64,000 bases of DNA from Paraburkholderia ginsengisoli NBRC 100965 (GCF_000739735.1 NZ_BBJF01000017.1:1-64000), one strand, 5' to 3'; positions 26,099-36,558 are shown, counted from the stretch's first letter. Notes: generated by a model from the sequence alone, not told the origin. Translations and numbers: made by a program.

Positions 26099-26706
26099 GG
26101 CCCGTCCTATTTTGAATAATCAATTGTCCGACCTGCCAATACCGCAGGCTGCGTCTATACGACAAACAATGGCTCTCAATGGCGTGCTGTGACTTCTTCC
26201 ACGCCTCGCATCAGCACCTGATGCATCCAATTGAAATTAAAATGAAATTTAGCTGACACGTCGCGATACGATCATCAACTATTGAAAAATGGCGCCGCGA
26301 TTTTGTTAAAATAAAATAGTGATCGGCAATGTAATCACACGAACAGACGCGACTCGAATAGCTCGCCGTTTAATAGAAAGCCAATTTCGAATCTTGATGT
26401 GCCGCGACTTCAATTTTTTAAACCTGAATAGCGATCAGCGGTCGCTGTCGTGCGCGTATTCAAATGACGGAGCTAAGAGCTGTCGGCGTCGTCGTCAGCT
26501 TGCGTGGGTCATCGTGCGGAACATTTTGGCCGGCCGGGCCACCGTTTGCGCCGCAAGGCGATCATGTCCGTTGGAGCAGTTCGCCGCGACTTACCGTCGA
26601 CGTGGCCATTCATGTCAAAAGGCCGCCGTCCGCGACGGCCCCTGTCATGCATCGAATGCGAATGCAACAGCTATTGTCAGCAGCAGTTGGCCTCGGTAAG
26701 CGTCGC
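26099..26706. other. Intergenic region upstream of autotransporter
   Basis: 608 bases. The 26180-26460 part is AT-rich and suits the leftward promoter of the autotransporter. The part near 26620 holds the wzc terminator. The only long ORF (26319-26699, plus) is Arg/Ser-rich and looks non-coding. Confidence 0.45.
26617..26642 (-). terminator. Intrinsic terminator after wzc
   Basis: Read on the minus strand, GGCCGTC-GCG-GACGGCGGCC is followed directly by TTTT (plus-strand stem 26621-26640, A-run 26617-26620). It lies 65-90 bases past the wzc stop and would end the leftward exopolysaccharide transcript. Confidence 0.75.
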
Positions 26707-28998
26707 TCAGATCACCGACGCTTTCGTTTCATTCGCATAGGCGTGAATGTACTCATAGCTGCGCCGGTCGCTCCGACGCGGCGACATGCCATTGAATACC
26801 GCGCCCGCGATCAATGCGCCTGCGCTATCCAGATGCTTCAGCGTTTCCTCGACTTCCTGTTCAGTCTGCGCGTTCTCCCGCAACACGAGCACAGTCGCGC
26901 CGGCGTGACGGGTAACAATCAGCGCGTCCGTTACTGCGAGTACTGGCGGCGTGTCGAATAGCACCAGGTCGTAGTGCTCGTTAAAGTGATCGAGCAGTTT
27001 TCGCATCTGCTCCATTGCAAGCAGTTCGGAGGGGTTATCCGGATGCATGCCCGCGGGCAACAACGACAGATGCGGGACACTGGTTCGATAGACGGTGTTT
27101 TCCAGCGACGCATCGCCCGTCAGCAACTCGGCCAGCCCTGTCGCGTGCGGCAACCCGAAAAGAGCGCCGAGCCGCCCGCGCCTCAGATCGCTATCGATCA
27201 GCAACACGCGCTTGCCCGCTTGCGCGCACAACACGGCGAGATTGGCGGCAACGAACGTCTTGCCCGTGGACGGCGTTGCGCCGGTGACCATCACCACGCG
27301 GTCCTGCGTCGTAACGAGCGTCGAGTCGAGCATCGTTCGGATACGACGCAAGCCCTCGATCGCCGGATCGTTTGGACACTTCACCGCCAGCAGTGCGTCG
27401 GCGTTCGGGCGGTACGGAGGCGCAAGCGCGCGCCTGCCGCCTGCCCGTTGAGCAAGCGCCGCCGGCGCGCCAAGCAATGCCGGCGTGAGTTCCAGATTCG
27501 CCTGTTCGCTGCTGAACGGCACCGCGCCCAACATCTTCAACCGCAGACGTGTCTCGATCTGCTCGGGCTCGCTCACGGATTGCGACAGATATCGACGCGC
27601 GATCACGAATAGCACCCCGAGGAAAAATCCGGGCACAGGCGCCACCGCGATTGCCATGCCGCGCTGCGGCTTCACCGGTGTCGAGGGCTCCACCGCCGTA
27701 TCGATCACGTTCACGTTGCCCACCGTGCCCGCGCGTGACACGGAGAGTTCGTGCGCCTTGTTGAGCATCGCGACGTAAATATCCTCGGCCACTTTTGCGT
27801 CGCGTGTCAGATCGGCCGACTCCCGGTCGGCCTCAGGCATTGCATTGAAACGCCCTTCGAATTTGTCTTGTGCGGCATGCAATTCGGCGAGTTGCGCATC
27901 CACTGTCTTCACTTCGGGGCTGTGAGCGGTGAAGCGATCGAGCAACTCCGTGCGTTGCAGGTTCAGTGCCGCAATCTGTTTTGAAAACTCGATGCTGCCT
28001 TGCAGGTAGCTCTGACTTTCTGTGCTCGCCTGCATCGAGCTGGAGGTAATTCGATGCTTCTGAAGCTCGCCTTCGGCACGCTTCAGATTGTCTCGCAAGC
28101 TCGGCAGTTCTCCGTTAATGAACGCGAGCATCTTGCTCGCTTCCTGCTGATCCCGCGTGAGATGTGCCGCAACGTAGTTCCTGGCAATCGAATTCGTCAC
28201 TGCGGTTGCAACCGCAGAATCGCGATCCTCAAAGCTGATCTGCACGATGCCGGTTTCCTTGCCGATTTCGGCGATTTTCAGATGCGGCGCAAATAGATCG
28301 ACCGCAGTCACCTCGTTCAGACGCTCAACCGTAAAACGCACTCCCGCAGGCGCAACCAGCCTGTTCACCAGAATGGACACGTCGCCTGCCTGCGCCAGTT
28401 GTCCTTCCTCCCCTTCGGCCAACAGCTTGCCATCAGGGTCGAATAGCTGGAAGTGCCGGTTGTCGAGTACCTTCAGTTCCAGTTTCTTGTCCTGCAACGC
28501 AATCGGCACATTCAACTGCGCGATGCCGAGTTCTTCCCCGCCCCACGCAAACGAGGACAGTCCGAGCCAGGCCCGCGACGGCGTCCCCGGCGTGGCGAAA
28601 CTCGCAGCGAGCTTGCCGAGCACGGGGAATCTGCGTGGCGTCACCACGATATCCAGACCGTTCTGCGAGATGACCGGAGCGAGCACCGCCCGACTTCTGA
28701 TGATCGCCATTTCGGTGTTGGTGGGTGGTGCGTTCGGCGACGGACTACTCTGCATCTGCTTGCTCACCAACTGGGCCAGCTCATTCTGCTTTGGTACTTC
28801 GACCTGAACCAATGCGTCGGCCGAGTACAGCGGTGCTGCAAAAATGGCATACGCCCCAGCAAGCACGACGGTCGCCACGGTGATGCCGATCACAACCCAC
28901 AGGTTATCGATGATCAGGCGAACCAGATCCCGCAGCACGAAACCATCGCTGACGCGCGGCGAATTCACGTAGCCGGTGTGGACTTGTCGCGTTTTCAT
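26707..28998 (-). CDS. wzc: Wzc-like polysaccharide co-polymerase / BY-kinase
   Basis: 763 residues from the ATG at 28998, with GGA eight bases upstream; a TTG four codons earlier is open. N-terminal Wzz domain with TM1 (VVIGITVATVVLAGAYAIFA), a long periplasmic coiled-coil region, TM2 (AVAPVPGFFLGVLFVIAR), then a cytoplasmic BY-kinase. The kinase has Walker A VTGATPSTGKTFVAANLA, Walker A' LLIDSDLRRGR and Walker B VLFDTPPVLAVTD. The C-terminal tail has tyrosines (SYEYIHAYANE) but fewer than E. coli Wzc. It works with Wza to control chain length and export, cycling through tyrosine phosphorylation. Last gene before the terminator. Confidence 0.94.
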   Translation of the reverse strand: MKTRQVHTGYVNSPRVSDGFVLRDLVRLIIDNLWVVIGITVATVVLAGAYAIFAAPLYSADALVQVEVPKQNELAQLVSKQMQSSPSPNAPPTNTEMAIIRSRAVLAPVISQNGLDIVVTPRRFPVLGKLAASFATPGTPSRAWLGLSSFAWGGEELGIAQLNVPIALQDKKLELKVLDNRHFQLFDPDGKLLAEGEEGQLAQAGDVSILVNRLVAPAGVRFTVERLNEVTAVDLFAPHLKIAEIGKETGIVQISFEDRDSAVATAVTNSIARNYVAAHLTRDQQEASKMLAFINGELPSLRDNLKRAEGELQKHRITSSSMQASTESQSYLQGSIEFSKQIAALNLQRTELLDRFTAHSPEVKTVDAQLAELHAAQDKFEGRFNAMPEADRESADLTRDAKVAEDIYVAMLNKAHELSVSRAGTVGNVNVIDTAVEPSTPVKPQRGMAIAVAPVPGFFLGVLFVIARRYLSQSVSEPEQIETRLRLKMLGAVPFSSEQANLELTPALLGAPAALAQRAGGRRALAPPYRPNADALLAVKCPNDPAIEGLRRIRTMLDSTLVTTQDRVVMVTGATPSTGKTFVAANLAVLCAQAGKRVLLIDSDLRRGRLGALFGLPHATGLAELLTGDASLENTVYRTSVPHLSLLPAGMHPDNPSELLAMEQMRKLLDHFNEHYDLVLFDTPPVLAVTDALIVTRHAGATVLVLRENAQTEQEVEETLKHLDSAGALIAGAVFNGMSPRRSDRRSYEYIHAYANETKASVI

Positions 28999-29200
28999 GT
29001 GAAATTCCAATTTAACATTAGGTGTATCTGCTCTTCATTCACGAGCATGTTTCCCCGGTGATTGGTGGCGGCTTCCGTCGGAGACTGCGGCTAGATCACA
29101 CCATCGTCCACTAGTGGATTAGAAAATAAACACGACCGTGTCACGCGTATCAAACTGCCTCAACCGCGGATCAATCGTTCCTTCGCCGCGCTGAAGCTTC

Positions 29201-30406
29201 CTATTCGAGCCCTCGAAGCACACGTAGCAAATCGGTAGCTGCCTCTTTCCAGCGAAACTTCTGCGCGTGCTCGCGGCCTCTCACGCGCATGGTCTGGCGA
29301 GCGTCCGCATCGCCCATCAAATGCGCAATCTTCGCTGCGATATCTTCGGCCGAGCGTGCATCGCAATACAGCGCGAAATCGCCACACACTTCCGGTAACG
29401 CGCCTTCCCGCGAAGCAATCACCGGACACCCGCAATACATGGCCTCAAGGGGAGGCAAGCCGAAGCCCTCATACAGCGAGGGGAAGACAAAACACGCAGC
29501 ACGCTCGTAGAGCGCCTTCAACTCGCCATCGGTAACGTAGCCAGCCCAAACGATGTTCTCCGGAGCGGCTCCGTCATCTCGTGCCTCCGTGCCGAATATC
29601 TTGACGTTCTTGCCGCCCGCAATCACGAACTTCGGGCCACTTCGATCACGCGCGAGCAGCGCAATTGCGTCCAGGACGCGCGCAAGGTTCTTGCCCGGCG
29701 CAAGCGACCCCACGATCAATACGAAACCGTCCGGCTCCACATTTAGCCGGTTCAATATCGAATAATCGCTGACGACTCGATCAAGATGATCCACTCCGTT
29801 TCTGATCACCGAGATGTTGTCCGGGGACACACCCAGTTGCGCGGCAATACGAGCCTTTGAAAATGCAGATACGGTCAGGATGTGCCGAACATTGCGCTTG
29901 AGCAACGCAAACGAAAAGCGGTACCAGAGCCGGAATTTCGCCGAGTATCCCTCCGGTAAGTCGAAGATCGCGGCATCATGAATCATCAGCACCTGTCGAC
30001 GCATGAGCATCGGACCAACATTGCACAAGCTCAACAGCGTTCGTCCGTTTGCCGCGAACGGGAGGGCAAGCTGCTCCCACAGCACGCCACGAAAGCGCGG
30101 CACCACACGACGGGAGACCCACGGCGATACCTGATCGTCGAGATAGTCGCGAGGCACGAGTAACATCGGGCTTTCGTGAGTAGGCAGCAGGCGGCACAAT
30201 GCATAGGTAAGCTCATGCGCGACACGCTGCACGCCGGTCAGACGCTGCGAAGTAAACTTTCCGTTGATGGCGATCATCATCGGCAATTCGCCTACGGCGC
30301 TTCTGTTGTCGACAATGGCCGCTACGGAAGCCGCACCGCCTGATTCGGCGGCCGACGCCATCGCGGCTACGTCTGCCGCCTCATCCCCCTTCAGATTCTC
30401 ACGCAT
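29201..30406 (-). CDS. GT4-family glycosyltransferase
   Basis: 401 residues if started at the ATG at 30406; the frame is open to 30505 (GTG), and another start nearer MMIAINGKFTSQRLTGVQRV is possible. GT-B fold. Donor-site region FVFPSLYEGFGLPPLEAMYC with EX7E glutamates, preceded by VLIVGSLAPGKNLARVLDAI. The GVQRVAHEL N-terminus is typical of mannosyl- or rhamnosyl-transferase-like GT4 proteins. It sits between wza and wzc on the same strand with 175-200-base gaps. The roughly 60 residues before MMIAI look unconserved, so the start is uncertain. Confidence 0.85.
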   Translation of the reverse strand: MRENLKGDEAADVAAMASAAESGGAASVAAIVDNRSAVGELPMMIAINGKFTSQRLTGVQRVAHELTYALCRLLPTHESPMLLVPRDYLDDQVSPWVSRRVVPRFRGVLWEQLALPFAANGRTLLSLCNVGPMLMRRQVLMIHDAAIFDLPEGYSAKFRLWYRFSFALLKRNVRHILTVSAFSKARIAAQLGVSPDNISVIRNGVDHLDRVVSDYSILNRLNVEPDGFVLIVGSLAPGKNLARVLDAIALLARDRSGPKFVIAGGKNVKIFGTEARDDGAAPENIVWAGYVTDGELKALYERAACFVFPSLYEGFGLPPLEAMYCGCPVIASREGALPEVCGDFALYCDARSAEDIAAKIAHLMGDADARQTMRVRGREHAQKFRWKEAATDLLRVLRGLE

Positions 30407-30582
30407 ACGACCTCGCCAACTGGATGGGCGACCCTTGCTTATAACGCCCTCCGCTACAGGTTTCGCTGCCGTGACCGCGCCCGCCCACACACCCGCACCG
30501 GTCACCGAAAAATCCGCAATGGTTCATTACTTTGCGATCCTAAATTTAAAGTTGTTTGTCATTCTCCTGGCGCATGCGGCCT

Positions 30583-31854
30583 TCAGTTACGCGCCACCGA
30601 CCACAGCAGGTAGAAAGACTCAGCAGAGGGCAAGATCTGCGCAAGAAGACGATTGAAGCGCGCGGCGGGTGCCGTTCCGACATACACGACGTCGAGCGGC
30701 TTCATGTCGAACTCCGTCGCGAGCATGATTGCGTCCACCTGAGTCATGTCGAGGCGGAAGATTTCCGGCTTGTTCATTGACGGCTTATAGCTCGCCTTCT
30801 TGAATCCTTCTTCGAGCGCACCCTGCGCATTGGCTGCCTGTGTGAGCGGCGGATCGGGGTGACGGATGACGATGATCTGACGCGGGTTGGCGCCGTTCAC
30901 GTCGATACTGCCGGCCGTCGTGAGCGCGTCGGCCAACGACATTTGCCCCTGATTCATATACAGGGTCTGCGGCTTGGAGACCTCCCCCATCACGAACACA
31001 CGGTTCTGCGTGTGATCCGGCACGTTCACGATGTCGCCCGCCTGTAAAACGATGTTCTGGCGCATGTCGCCCCGATTCAATATCCGGGTGACGTCGATCG
31101 TCGTGACCCGGCCACCGCGCGACACCAGCACGCGCTGCAAATCCGCATCCGGATTCGCACCGCCCGCACGGCTGATCGCATCGACCACACGCGTCGGTGT
31201 GCCAATCAGCGGCAGTTGTCCCGGGCTCTTGATGTCGCCGGTCACCTGCACGTGCTGACTGCGATACTGAATCACGCGCACGTCTATCTGCGGGTCCTTG
31301 AGTCGATCTTTCAGCTTGTTGTAGAGCGACTTCGAAATCTCTACAGTGCTCATCCCCTCGACGCGCACACGTCCAAGCGACGGAAAGAAAATCGTGCCGT
31401 CGGCCGCCACACGTTGCCCCTGAGCGTCGAGATCCCCGGCGCCGTTAGTGGCAAACGCACTTTGCGATGTCTGGGCGCTTCCGAGCACGCCCATGCCCTG
31501 CAGAGCGCTCGAATCCGTCGTGGTCGACTGACCGCCACCGCCTAACGTCAACTCCGGATGCCGCCAAACCGTAATGCCGAGTACGTCGTTGAATCCGACG
31601 TGGTAGTCGGTTTGCTTCTCCGGCACACCGGGTTGAATGCCGTTCTCCCGAGCATGCGCATCGGCTTCATCCGATTCCTTGAGCTGATAAACGAGTTGCG
31701 GCGTGATCAGCTTGACGTCGTACACGGCCGTATCCGTCGGCCGGCTTAGATCGTCGTTCATCCGGCTCGCGTCGAGTGCCGGCCCCGGCGCTAGCGAGCA
31801 ACCCGACAATGCGACCGCCATTGCGATGGTCACGCCGATGGGGGACTTCAACAT
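30583..31854 (-). CDS. wza: Wza-like outer-membrane polysaccharide export lipoprotein
   Basis: 423 residues from the ATG at 31854, which has GGAG eight bases upstream; the open frame to 31965 is not needed. Signal peptide MLKSPIGVTIAMAVALSGCS with lipobox LSGC, Cys19 lipidated. Poly_export domain (DYHVGFNDVLGITVWRHPEL), then SLBB domains (VQVTGDIKSPGQLPLIG; VFVMGEVSKPQTLYMNQGQ). A Gly/Ser/Thr-rich insert around 120-160 is unusual. It forms the octameric export channel that docks on Wzc. Follows the glycosyl-1-phosphate transferase gene by 107 bases. Confidence 0.94.
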   Translation of the reverse strand: MLKSPIGVTIAMAVALSGCSLAPGPALDASRMNDDLSRPTDTAVYDVKLITPQLVYQLKESDEADAHARENGIQPGVPEKQTDYHVGFNDVLGITVWRHPELTLGGGGQSTTTDSSALQGMGVLGSAQTSQSAFATNGAGDLDAQGQRVAADGTIFFPSLGRVRVEGMSTVEISKSLYNKLKDRLKDPQIDVRVIQYRSQHVQVTGDIKSPGQLPLIGTPTRVVDAISRAGGANPDADLQRVLVSRGGRVTTIDVTRILNRGDMRQNIVLQAGDIVNVPDHTQNRVFVMGEVSKPQTLYMNQGQMSLADALTTAGSIDVNGANPRQIIVIRHPDPPLTQAANAQGALEEGFKKASYKPSMNKPEIFRLDMTQVDAIMLATEFDMKPLDVVYVGTAPAARFNRLLAQILPSAESFYLLWSVARN

Positions 31855-31961
31855 CTTTGTTTCTCCAGGTTTCATGGTCCTGAACTCAGGAATGTATGGC
31901 GCCGCGCCGTCCCGACGCGAGCAAACGGAATCTGTATCGTGGTAATGACTCGCACCGTCCC

Positions 31962-33344
31962 TCAAAACGCGTTGCGCCCCACGAACCCCTTCACCAGGGT
32001 GATCAGGATGATCTTGATGTCGAACCAGAAGGTCCAGTTCTGGATGTAGAACAGATCGAACTTCACGCGTGCTTCCATCTTCTCGACTTTGAGCGTTTCA
32101 CCCCGGTAGCCGTTCACCTGAGCCCAGCCGGTTATTCCTGGACGAATCCGGTAGCGGTACATGTAGCCGTCCACCACATCCTTATACAAATCGTCATGCT
32201 CGATGGCATGCGGGCGCGGGCCGACAACCGACATCTGTCCGAACAGAACATTCAGGAATTGCGGTAGTTCGTCGAGTGAAGTTCGGCGCAGAAACGCCCC
32301 CACTTTCGTGATCCGTGGATCGTTTCGAGAAGCCTGGCGTACAGTCCCGGCGCCGTTGCTATGCACCTTCATCGTCCGGAATTTGAAAATATTGAATTCG
32401 CGCCCATCGATTCCCTTGCGCTTCTGACGGAACAATATCGGCCCCGGAGAAGACAGCTTCACCGCAATGCCCAGAAAAATAAAAAGCGGTAAAAGCGGAA
32501 TCAGAACGGCGAGCGCGAAGACGCGATCGAACAGAAATTTTGGCCAGAGCTGCGGATCCGGCTCCGGACTGGTGGCGAGATTGATTGCGGGCATGTTCAG
32601 TACTTCGGTGACCGAGCGGTTCAGCAACGTCATGCTGCGAACATCCGGCAAGAAGCGCAGGTTCACGAAATCGTTGCGGAAATCCCGGACGATGCGCTGA
32701 ATCGTGCGTTCGTGCGATAACGGCAAAGCCAGCCACATTTCATCAACCTCGCGCGCACGCACTCGCCGCTTCAACTCGCGAAAGTCGGTCATGACCGGTA
32801 CGCCGCTCACACTGCGGCGAAAACCTGTGGCCTCGGCGGCATCATCGAATACGTAGATCGGCGTGAAACCGGCGGGCGCGGCGGCCTGCAACTGAGCGAG
32901 GACCGCGCGACCATAACTGCCGGCGCCCACGATCACCACATTGCGCTGGTCCTTTCCGCTCTTTCGCCAATGGCGTTGGAAGGCGCGCACGATCACCCTT
33001 TCGACCAGCAATAGTGCACCCGAGGTCAGTACCGCTTGTCCGAACCAGAGTCGCGATATGTCATTGGTCAGATGCAGCGAAAAGACCACGCACAGCCCCA
33101 GCACGACGACGGCCAACCAGGCTAGCGTCACGCGTGACAGCAGGCGGTATAGCGTCTGGCCTCGCCACGAGCGGTAAACGCCTAGGGGCGGAAACACGAG
33201 CAGCGCGAACACACACGACTGCACGACCAGAAAACGCTCTGCGTTAGTCAGGACGAACGAGCCGTCATAACGCATTCCATGCGCAAGCCAGGCTCCCGCC
33301 GCAATCAACAGGACATCGCAAAGCCTGGAAACAATTCCGAACAT
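31962..33344 (-). CDS. Undecaprenyl-phosphate glycosyl-1-phosphate transferase (WcaJ/GumD-like)
   Basis: 460 residues. Four N-terminal TM helices and a CoA-binding-like Rossmann region (VVIVGAGSYGRAVLAQLQAA). Then a fifth membrane segment and the C-terminal bacterial sugar transferase domain with FNIFKFRTMKVHS, RRTSLDELPQFLNVLFGQMS, VVGPRP and RPGITGWAQVNGYRGET. It starts repeat-unit assembly by moving glucose-1-P (in known relatives) to undecaprenyl phosphate. GGAG eight bases before the ATG. It lies 18 bases after the CRP/FNR-like gene, so they are very likely cotranscribed. Confidence 0.94.
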   Translation of the reverse strand: MFGIVSRLCDVLLIAAGAWLAHGMRYDGSFVLTNAERFLVVQSCVFALLVFPPLGVYRSWRGQTLYRLLSRVTLAWLAVVVLGLCVVFSLHLTNDISRLWFGQAVLTSGALLLVERVIVRAFQRHWRKSGKDQRNVVIVGAGSYGRAVLAQLQAAAPAGFTPIYVFDDAAEATGFRRSVSGVPVMTDFRELKRRVRAREVDEMWLALPLSHERTIQRIVRDFRNDFVNLRFLPDVRSMTLLNRSVTEVLNMPAINLATSPEPDPQLWPKFLFDRVFALAVLIPLLPLFIFLGIAVKLSSPGPILFRQKRKGIDGREFNIFKFRTMKVHSNGAGTVRQASRNDPRITKVGAFLRRTSLDELPQFLNVLFGQMSVVGPRPHAIEHDDLYKDVVDGYMYRYRIRPGITGWAQVNGYRGETLKVEKMEARVKFDLFYIQNWTFWFDIKIILITLVKGFVGRNAF

Positions 33345-33362
33345 GATCGACTCTCCAGGATG

Positions 33363-34172
33363 TCAGGCCGAGCGCAACACAGCTGCGCGACGGTCGATAC
33401 GCAACGGCCTTCCACCCGAAGGAGAAACTTGCAGTACTTCGTCGGTGGAAACCGCATCGTCCATTTGCGGCAGCAGTCTGTCGAATTCGCGGCGGATCAT
33501 GCTGTAGCATTCACACGCGCGCTCCTCCAAACCCTCTCTGTCGAGCACATTGATCCGGCCACGGCGCTGCCGGATCAATCCCGCTTCCTGAAGCTGTCCC
33601 GCAGCGTCGGTCACACCTTCGCGGCGCACGCCAAGCAGGTTCGCGATCATCTGTTGCGTGATGGTGAGCTCATCGCTCTCGAGCTGATCGTGGGCGACCA
33701 GCAACCATCGGCAGAGCTGCTGACGTATTGAATGATGGCGTGTGCAAAGTGCGCTCTGGGCAATTTGTGTCATCAGCGCCTGCATGTACAACACCATCAC
33801 CTGGTAGATTCCAAAAGACTTCTCCGACTCTTTCCTGATCGCGTTCACGGGGATGCGATACGCCAGCCCGCCGCTACGTACTTCAACCCGGCTAGGTGTA
33901 GTACCGCCCCCTGTCAACGTTTCGACACCAACCAGTCCCTCCTTGCCGATAGCGGCAACTTCGACGATGGCCCCGTCCTCCATCAGATAGAGCAATGACA
34001 TCACCGCCGTGGTCGGAAAGTACATATACGTCGCGGGCGCATCCGCGTCGCAGAGTAGTTGCAAGCTTTTGACACGTACGAGTTCGAGGTGCGGTTCGAG
34101 GGCCCGCAGATCTTCTTCGGCGAGAGCACCAAGGAGATGATTCGAGCAAAGGTCACGATCGAGACAAGACAT
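33363..34172 (-). CDS. CRP/FNR-family transcriptional regulator in the EPS operon
   Basis: 269 residues. Cyclic-nucleotide-binding beta-roll (LLCDADAPATYMYFPTTAVM, then VEVAAIGKEGLVG) and a C-terminal winged helix (QQMIANLLGVRREGVTDAAG). The canonical cAMP-binding Arg-x-Ser of CRP is not evident, and there is no N-terminal FNR cysteine cluster. It belongs to the subgroup that includes Burkholderia Bcam1349/BerA, a c-di-GMP-responsive biofilm regulator; that ligand here is inference. First gene of the leftward wcaJ-like, wza, GT4, wzc cluster, probably its local regulator. Confidence 0.88.
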   Translation of the reverse strand: MSCLDRDLCSNHLLGALAEEDLRALEPHLELVRVKSLQLLCDADAPATYMYFPTTAVMSLLYLMEDGAIVEVAAIGKEGLVGVETLTGGGTTPSRVEVRSGGLAYRIPVNAIRKESEKSFGIYQVMVLYMQALMTQIAQSALCTRHHSIRQQLCRWLLVAHDQLESDELTITQQMIANLLGVRREGVTDAAGQLQEAGLIRQRRGRINVLDREGLEERACECYSMIRREFDRLLPQMDDAVSTDEVLQVSPSGGRPLRIDRRAAVLRSA

Positions 34173-35142
34173 GTTCGTATCCAGATTTGGCGTTAGCGCG
34201 ATTGTTCGCGCGGGAGCTGATCCGCCAGAGCCGATACCCCGAGACGGGAGTCGCCATTCTCTACGTCATGATCGCGTCGGCGGCTTTATGCACGTCTTCA
34301 CGCGTCCTTTCGCAGCTTTAAGTCTGAAGCCCGGACCAGCGAGGCCTCTAAAAGCGAATTGCGTGCCACCATCCGTAAAGAGCCTGCTGGATAACCCGAT
34401 AGGATTCGACCCAGACGAAACGGCCCATTTACCGCCTCAAAACCGTCTCATCTTCGAACATTGCATCTGGAATAAGCTGCGCAATGCGCAGGCACGCGTT
34501 AATGAATTCTGCGCGCGCGCCGGAGATTATCGCTCGCAGCGCCATCTCATTAGCGGACCCGCTATTTGCCGAACGTATTTTCAGTCCCGCCATAGCGCAC
34601 ACCACGCAGGCTATAAAACGGATTCAGCAGATAGAAAATGTCTCAGGGGCGAACTCTCACTGCGCCATCCATTATGTAATCTACCCAACAGATAGAGCAC
34701 AACAGTCTGATTTATAACAATTTAATGTTTCTTGAACAATTCATTCGAGCCCCCTATGCGACCATTCAAATTCACGAGAGCAAGTTTTACTGGATCGAAA
34801 AGTTGCCCTGACACAATTACCGCAGCGCGAATTATTTGCCGGTTTTTGACATTTCAATATATAAATCGTTAAATTTCAAACCGGTCTGTCGTCGAGACCC
34901 CGACTTACGGACCAAATCCAATGTGCCGCCCAACTGTCAACCTTTGTCAGATTTGGAAAGGCTCGAATGCAAGCCGGACAATCCATGCTATCTTATTAAG
35001 ATGGTTATATTGGCGACTATTAAAAACAATAGAATATTTCGAACCCCATAAATCGCCTCACCCCTTAACAGACAATCCTCATTTATCGTGAGTGGTTGCC
35101 TAAATCCGCAGGCTTTCTCCTACACCTCATTCGAGAATTACC
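34173..35142. other. Long divergent regulatory region between two CRP/FNR genes
   Basis: 970 bases between divergent paralogous regulators. The right half (about 34680-35070) is clearly AT-rich against the GC-rich background. I see no perfect TGTGA-N6-TCACA site, no believable ORF and no RNA gene. Promoters for both regulators are expected here. Confidence 0.5.
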
Positions 35143-35952
35143 GTGATCAATCGCGAGTACGATTGCATGCCGAAGCAGTCCGGCAAGATCATCGAACTGC
35201 CCCATCGATACGACGCGAACCGCCTGCTCGGCAAGCTCGATGCACTTGACTCACTTCAGCGCAACGCGCTGTTAAGTCAGCTGCAACTGGTTCATCTGCA
35301 ATCAGGACAGGTGCTCTGCGAACCGGGAGATAACTTCGAGCACATCTATCTGCCGACCACGACGGTCCTCTCGCTCCAATACGTCCTCTCCAACGGGATG
35401 ATGCTCGAGGTGGCCGAGATCGGCAGTGAAGGTCTTTTCGGCCAGCACCTGGTGGGTACGAACAGCGTCACGCCCTATCGGCTTGTGACTTGCCGCGACG
35501 GGTTTGCATATCGAGTGAGCACAGACGCGCTATTCAAAGTACTGAGTGGTTCGGCAGAGCTTCGTAGCCTGGTCCTGGGCTGCATTCAGTTTCTGATGGC
35601 GCAGATCGCGCAAATCTCTTTTTGCAGTCGACATCACCTGCTAAAGAAACAGTTGTGCCGCTGGCTCATCCTTGCCTATGACCGATCCCGCAGCGTAGAG
35701 ATCAAGGTGACTCACAGCATGCTCGCGCAAATGTTGGGGGTCTGGCGCGAGAGCATCTCCGATGCAGCGGGTGACTTACAGAAGATGGGGCTGATACATC
35801 AACATCGCAGATCGATCATCCTCGCCGATTTGCAGGGACTCGATATGCAGGCCTGCGATTGCCACAGAGCAATCCGCAAGGAAATGAACCGAATCTTTCC
35901 AGACAGCGTGCGAATTCCGGCGGGACGTCTTGCCGGCGAAACCCCCGCATAG
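35143..35952 (+). CDS. CRP/FNR-family transcriptional regulator, paralogue of the EPS regulator
   Basis: 269 residues from the GTG at 35143; an ATG at 35167 is an alternative. It has the same architecture and signatures as the product of 33363-34172: YLPTTTVLSLQYVLSNGMML, EVAEIGSEGLFG, and the helix-turn-helix LAQMLGVWRESISDAAGDLQ. The two are divergent across a 970-base region and look like an old duplication. It lies upstream of, and in the same direction as, the aminoacyl-carrier-protein operon, with a 354-base gap. It may act on that operon, on the exopolysaccharide genes, or on both. Ligand unknown. Confidence 0.87.
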   Translation: MINREYDCMPKQSGKIIELPHRYDANRLLGKLDALDSLQRNALLSQLQLVHLQSGQVLCEPGDNFEHIYLPTTTVLSLQYVLSNGMMLEVAEIGSEGLFGQHLVGTNSVTPYRLVTCRDGFAYRVSTDALFKVLSGSAELRSLVLGCIQFLMAQIAQISFCSRHHLLKKQLCRWLILAYDRSRSVEIKVTHSMLAQMLGVWRESISDAAGDLQKMGLIHQHRRSIILADLQGLDMQACDCHRAIRKEMNRIFPDSVRIPAGRLAGETPA

Positions 35953-36306
35953 TTCGGTTAGAAATGCGTTGTTAGGCAACAGGCCCGCGCTGCCGTCAAC
36001 GCCGGCACGAACGTCGATTTTTACATCTTGAACAGCGCTGGCCAGTGCTGATCACGGCCTCACGAAAGTGGCGGCATCCGAGTTGCAGACAGAAAAGTAC
36101 TCGACCGATACATCATGTGAGAAGTGTTGTATTTCCACTCGTCCTTTGATCTGAACTCGTTCCGCCCCCTACCACTGTAACTACTTGTAACCTCGCGCAC
36201 AGAGCTAGCCTGCACTGAGTGGTTTACTAACATACATACGCCGCGTGGGCTTTATGTCCATTTTTCCCCGCCGACGTCTGAACCACTATTTATCGCGGAG
36301 CATCAG
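35953..36306. other. Upstream region of the carrier-protein operon
   Basis: 354 bases with no gene. TGTAAC occurs twice with a 10-base period near 36176-36191, a possible one-helical-turn regulator site. No -24/-12 (sigma-54) element was recognised here. Confidence 0.35.
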
Positions 36307-36558
36307 GTGAAGAACGAACTCAGGCAAATCATCAAAGACACTGCGCATTTCGAAGTGTCGATGGACAGCATCTCGGACGATGACGATCTCTACGAAGCCG
36401 GACTTTCTTCGTTGAACACGATCCAGTTGATGCTGGCGATCGAACGGCACTTCAACATCGAAATCCCGGACCAGATGCTCAACCGTCACCTGTTCCAGAG
36501 CCTGAATTCGCTCGCCGATGCCGTCACCACGCTGCAGTGCGGTGTGTCTTCAGTATGA
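36307..36558 (+). CDS. Acyl/aminoacyl carrier protein
   Basis: 83 residues, GTG start at 36307 with GGAG six bases upstream. Acidic four-helix carrier-protein profile. The phosphopantetheine serine is Ser35 in DDDLYEAGLSSLNTIQLMLA, matching the G-x-[DNEKHS]-S-L pattern with Ser in place of the usual Asp. Stop and next start overlap (ATGA). In the amino acid:carrier protein ligase systems known from Bradyrhizobium and Agrobacterium, a small stand-alone carrier protein like this is charged with glycine or alanine. First gene of a five-gene operon. Confidence 0.9.
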   Translation: MKNELRQIIKDTAHFEVSMDSISDDDDLYEAGLSSLNTIQLMLAIERHFNIEIPDQMLNRHLFQSLNSLADAVTTLQCGVSSV